Below, one piece after another: positions 61,323 through 64,000 of a DNA stretch of 64,000 bases. The position numbers and the translations under genes were made by a program. Within the stretch, counting starts at the first letter, position 1, and every line of letters begins with the position of its first letter. Where the stretch lies: contig CAYPRX010000018.1 in NCBI GenBank assembly GCA_964413265.1, forward strand, positions 1-64,000. Direction: 5' to 3'. The notes under the pieces are model-generated. The model ran no database searches and was not told the origin of the DNA. It saw nothing but the letters and a program-made list of their open reading frames with translations. The stretch comes from CAVYGN01 sp964413265. GTDB taxonomy: Bacteria > Spirochaetota > Brevinematia > Brevinematales > JAOACQ01.

Positions 61323-62295
61323 AATGAAGGGCATGAGCGTAGGTTCTCTTTTCGACAATGCGTTCCGTATGAGTTTCGGAAAATTCAAGGAAGTGCTGCT
61401 TGTAACCTTCTTATTTTTTCTTTTTCTGGCGGCCGTTTCAGTAATTATCGCCGCTTTAATCTTCGGCTATAACGGCTGGGGGAGACTTTTCAGATCGGAT
61501 CTCCTTTCACGGGGCTTCTGGATAAGTTTAGCTGACCATGTCATGGAAAAAATAAGCTTTGGAACACTGATAATTTTCTCCGCATTAATCATAGTGATTA
61601 CAATCACGGCTGATATAATATACAACGGCATTTTAAATCACCTTTTTATCAGGACTTTTCTTGGAGAGGACTGGAAGCTGAAAACATCCATAGAAACAGT
61701 ATGGAAGAAGACAGGCTCTCTTTTATTCAGCCTGATTCCAATGGCCGGAATCTCCATAGCCTTTATAATAGGGTCAGCTGTCTTTATCGGTGGTATTATA
61801 GCGCTTATGACCAGCGCAAGGGCATTAGCCGGGATGTTCTTCCTTACGATCTTCGCCGGTTTTATAGGAATAATGATCTTCTTGATCTACGGGATCGTAA
61901 GCTTTCAGATGGTCAGTCCCATCATCATCGGGGAAAACAGCACGGGCGGTAAGGCCGTTACTAGGGCTTTTAAACTTGCAAATTATAATATTCTCGGGGT
62001 TAGCGGAACTTATCTTCTCTATTTGATAATGGGAATGATAATCAGCGGGATATTCGGTTCGGTGTTCGGCTTTTTAATGGGTTTTCTAAGCGGAAACAAA
62101 GGACTTACAACCGCTGTTACGGTCATTTATCTTGTGTTCTATGTTCTATTGACGCTTTTCATAGGAGCGATCGGAAGGGCGCTTATAGTTACTATACTTT
62201 ATAATTTGAAAATTAAGAACGAAGGTTTCGGCGTTGAGAGCATGGTGCAGGATTATATAGAAAGCTCGGAAAAGCAAGAGATCGATGAAAAATAA
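61312..62295 (+). CDS. Polytopic membrane protein of RDD-SpoIIM operon
   Basis: 327 residues with about six spans: near 22-47, 85-107, 138-165, 170-195, 225-255 and 265-285. AAGGAG lies shortly before the ATG. The pattern GKAVTRAFKLANYNILGV followed by spans resembles the glycerophosphodiester phosphodiesterase membrane domain or DUF7544-type proteins often seen in these operons. I do not recognise it with certainty. It overlaps its neighbours at both ends. Confidence 0.72.
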   Translation: MKAEMKGMSVGSLFDNAFRMSFGKFKEVLLVTFLFFLFLAAVSVIIAALIFGYNGWGRLFRSDLLSRGFWISLADHVMEKISFGTLIIFSALIIVITITADIIYNGILNHLFIRTFLGEDWKLKTSIETVWKKTGSLLFSLIPMAGISIAFIIGSAVFIGGIIALMTSARALAGMFFLTIFAGFIGIMIFLIYGIVSFQMVSPIIIGENSTGGKAVTRAFKLANYNILGVSGTYLLYLIMGMIISGIFGSVFGFLMGFLSGNKGLTTAVTVIYLVFYVLLTLFIGAIGRALIVTILYNLKIKNEGFGVESMVQDYIESSEKQEIDEK

Positions 62296-62932
62296 TAAAT
62301 GTCTCATCATATTTTGCCTGTCCGTCATCCTGTTAAACAGCTGCAATGTATTTCAGAAAGTGCCTGAGTATAGGGATGTAAAAAAATCAACTGGGGACAT
62401 GATAAGGATACTAGAAAAGGCAAACAACCTTGAAAACAACCAATCACTTTTTTCCAGCTCTTTTCATGACGGCAAGGGGATCAAACAGCTAATCATCAAG
62501 AATATAAGCACCGCCATAATCATACTCATTATAACATTCTTCGCAGGGGGAGCGGCGTATTTCATCTCTGAGAGGATCTCTTTCCAGGTATACGGGAAAA
62601 TCGGCGAGCGAGAAAGAGAGGAAAAACTGAAACTTGAGCCTTATGACCCGGATATCCCGGGACGATTAGCACTGTCGGGAAGATATTCCGAAGCGATTTT
62701 ATATATGTACAGGACTTCGCTAAACGATATATCCAGATCAGGTTTTCAATACTCAAAGGGTATGACTAACATTATGATCTGGAATGGCATTAAAAAAGAC
62801 GAACTCAGACCAGCTTTCAAGAAAATTTTCACAATCGCAGAGAGGATATTGTTCGACAGCTACGAAGCTGTCAAGGAAGATTATGCATTCTGCAAAAATG
62901 AGTTCGAGTTCATGCGGGAAATTAAGATATGA
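62285..62932 (+). CDS. DUF4129-like membrane protein
   Basis: 215 residues. An N-terminal segment ends in LLNSC, a relaxed lipobox or a signal anchor, followed by a second span (about 78-100, STAIIILIITFFAGGAAYFI). The C-terminal 80 residues (LSGRYSEAILYMYRTSLNDIS through FKKIFTIAERILFDSYEAV) are the DUF4129 pattern, a helical cytoplasmic region usually encoded next to DUF4350 and MoxR genes. It shares 11 bp with the preceding gene and ATGA with the next. The role is unknown. Confidence 0.78.
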   Translation: MKNNKCLIIFCLSVILLNSCNVFQKVPEYRDVKKSTGDMIRILEKANNLENNQSLFSSSFHDGKGIKQLIIKNISTAIIILIITFFAGGAAYFISERISFQVYGKIGEREREEKLKLEPYDPDIPGRLALSGRYSEAILYMYRTSLNDISRSGFQYSKGMTNIMIWNGIKKDELRPAFKKIFTIAERILFDSYEAVKEDYAFCKNEFEFMREIKI

Positions 62933-64000
62933 GAAAAGCCCTTGCGATCCTTTTCATATCACTGGTGATCAGCACAGTCGTTTTTTTTGCCATTATCCTT
63001 CTGCCTCTTATCAAACCCGCAGAGCCCAGGGTTAAAATCCCGTATGACAGGTACCTTTCATATGAGAATTATGATATGATGTTTTTACTCCTGCAGAAGA
63101 TGGGATACATGATAATCACCCGTGTATGGGATTATGATAAAAACATACATAAATGCATAATCTTTGATAATAATCTTGATAATACAAGTTTTAAAAGATT
63201 CAGGGGATGGCTCGGCAGGAACAAAAGGCTTATCGTATTTACAGGCGGCAGCAATTCATCAAGAGATATTGGAAAACCCATGACGGAATTAAAAATAAGG
63301 GGGAGGTCTCCCCTCCTTGAGGATGTGAAAAGTATTGAAATTAAAAGAAACGGAGGATTGCCTTTGAAAGGTTTTTATAACGGAGCGGGCGCCCTGAAAA
63401 TAGAACCTTTAATTACATCAGGCACATCAGTTCTCCTCGCAAGAACTTCATATAAAGGCGGTGAGATAGTATATATAGGAGACGACAGGATCTTCTCGGA
63501 TAAATTACTGCTCGAGAAAGACAATGCTGTCCTGCTTAACAATCTTTTCAAGGATTATTATCACAGTGAGATAGCTTTTGACCAGTCGGCAGAACAGTCT
63601 GCAGCGCCCGAAGGGAAAAACGAATATTTTATTGCAAAGGGGGCTTTTCCGTATATTATGCTGCAGCTCTGCCTCCTGGCAGCAGCCTTTTTCCTCGCAA
63701 ATTTCAAGAGATTCGGGAATGTACTCGACTATAACAGGTATAAAAAAAGGTCTATTAAAAATCATCTCGAAGCAGCCGGAAATTTTTTATCCAGCAGCGC
63801 TAATCAGGAAGCGCTGTCAAAGATTCTGGATGACTATTTTTACGAGAGGATCTCGAGGATCTTTCCGGGGAAAAACCAGGATGAACTGCCTGATTTTCTA
63901 ATACAGAGGTACGGAAGCAGGGCCGATCCCGATATTTTCAAAAGGAATAAGGTCAGGAATATTGCAAAAATCGAAGAGGGGCGAAGGAAATTCATAAAAA
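62929..64000 (+). CDS. DUF4350-like membrane protein, 3' end cut by window edge
   Basis: Open from ATG 62929 to the window edge (357 codons), overlapping the DUF4129 gene by ATGA. An N-terminal span (about 4-27, ALAILFISLVISTVVFFAII) is followed by a periplasmic DUF4350-type domain (LIVFTGGSNSSRDI, GGEIVYIGDDRIFSDKLLLEKDNAVLLNN; quoted in part) and a second span near 242-258 (PYIMLQLCLLAAAFFLANF). The cytoplasmic tail then continues past the edge. Partners in this type of operon usually include MoxR and DUF58 genes, expected just beyond the window. Confidence 0.8.
   Translation, partial: MRKALAILFISLVISTVVFFAIILLPLIKPAEPRVKIPYDRYLSYENYDMMFLLLQKMGYMIITRVWDYDKNIHKCIIFDNNLDNTSFKRFRGWLGRNKRLIVFTGGSNSSRDIGKPMTELKIRGRSPLLEDVKSIEIKRNGGLPLKGFYNGAGALKIEPLITSGTSVLLARTSYKGGEIVYIGDDRIFSDKLLLEKDNAVLLNNLFKDYYHSEIAFDQSAEQSAAPEGKNEYFIAKGAFPYIMLQLCLLAAAFFLANFKRFGNVLDYNRYKKRSIKNHLEAAGNFLSSSANQEALSKILDDYFYERISRIFPGKNQDELPDFLIQRYGSRADPDIFKRNKVRNIAKIEEGRRKFIK

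Noticed and set aside
1..64000. Mobile elements, prophage, CRISPR arrays, tRNA or rRNA genes
   Set aside because: No transposase, integrase, capsid or Cas motif was seen in the reading frames, no short direct repeat series was seen, and the intergenic gaps hold no cloverleaf I could find by eye.

Overview
The window is a gene-dense, moderately AT-rich stretch of a diderm bacterial chromosome. It has no rRNA, tRNA, CRISPR array, insertion sequence or phage gene that I can recognise, and no gene-free gap above about 250 bases. An LptD-type LPS assembly porin, many lipoproteins with relaxed lipoboxes (FFSC, LASC, LNSC), orphan flagellar-type genes, c-di-GMP proteins, a secreted HEAT-repeat protein and a membrane-bound [NiFe] hydrogenase together suggest an anaerobic or fermentative diderm. 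Spirochaetota or a close relative is my best guess, but that is inference and no single gene proves it.

Left part (1-16 kb). The end of a group 4 membrane-bound [NiFe]-hydrogenase operon (large subunit, NuoH-like subunit, polyferredoxin, maturation protease) runs straight into a LacI-family regulator. Then comes an L-fucose regulon: fucU mutarotase, a YesN/YesM two-component system with its own membrane-anchored sugar-binding protein, a CUT2-type ABC importer, and convergent fucI (isomerase) and a RhaB-like kinase. Three near-identical 14-bp palindromes (TGTAAwCGATTACA) lie in front of the three transcription units, and are the likely operators of the adjacent LacI protein.

Middle part (16-43 kb). 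This holds an S4 RNA-binding protein, an exported SagB-like nitroreductase, a lipoprotein with a carbohydrate-binding-like end, RodA/FtsW, and two tandem lipoproteins each made of seven propeller-like repeats. Polyphosphate genes (ppk1, ppx/gppA-HD) follow, then a Gfo/Idh/MocA oxidoreductase and a zinc-type operon (znuC, znuB, ycgR-like, ycgQ-like). Next are the oxidative pentose phosphate operon gnd-zwf-pgl, glmS, tgt and lptD. The region closes with a small operon of a possible FliK-like protein, FlhX, a degenerate HD-GYP protein, YraN and a possible FlgM-like protein.

Right part (43-64 kb). An envelope-stress module (ECF sigma, zinc-finger anti-sigma, CpxP-like protein) faces a proS-CBS-thpR-GHKL-surE-HEAT operon. 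Then come pyrD, class II aldolase, an amidohydrolase, alanine racemase, a nucleotide-sugar cytidylyltransferase with a degenerate glycosyltransferase, a HpcH/HpaI-like protein, a membrane-tethered PilZ protein, and thioredoxin with a GNAT acetyltransferase. The window ends in an RDD-SpoIIM-membrane protein-DUF4129-DUF4350 operon that runs off the edge and probably continues into MoxR/DUF58 genes.

Many starts were reassigned here from ribosome-binding sites. Convergent neighbours repeatedly overlap at their stop codons, so the genome appears compact.
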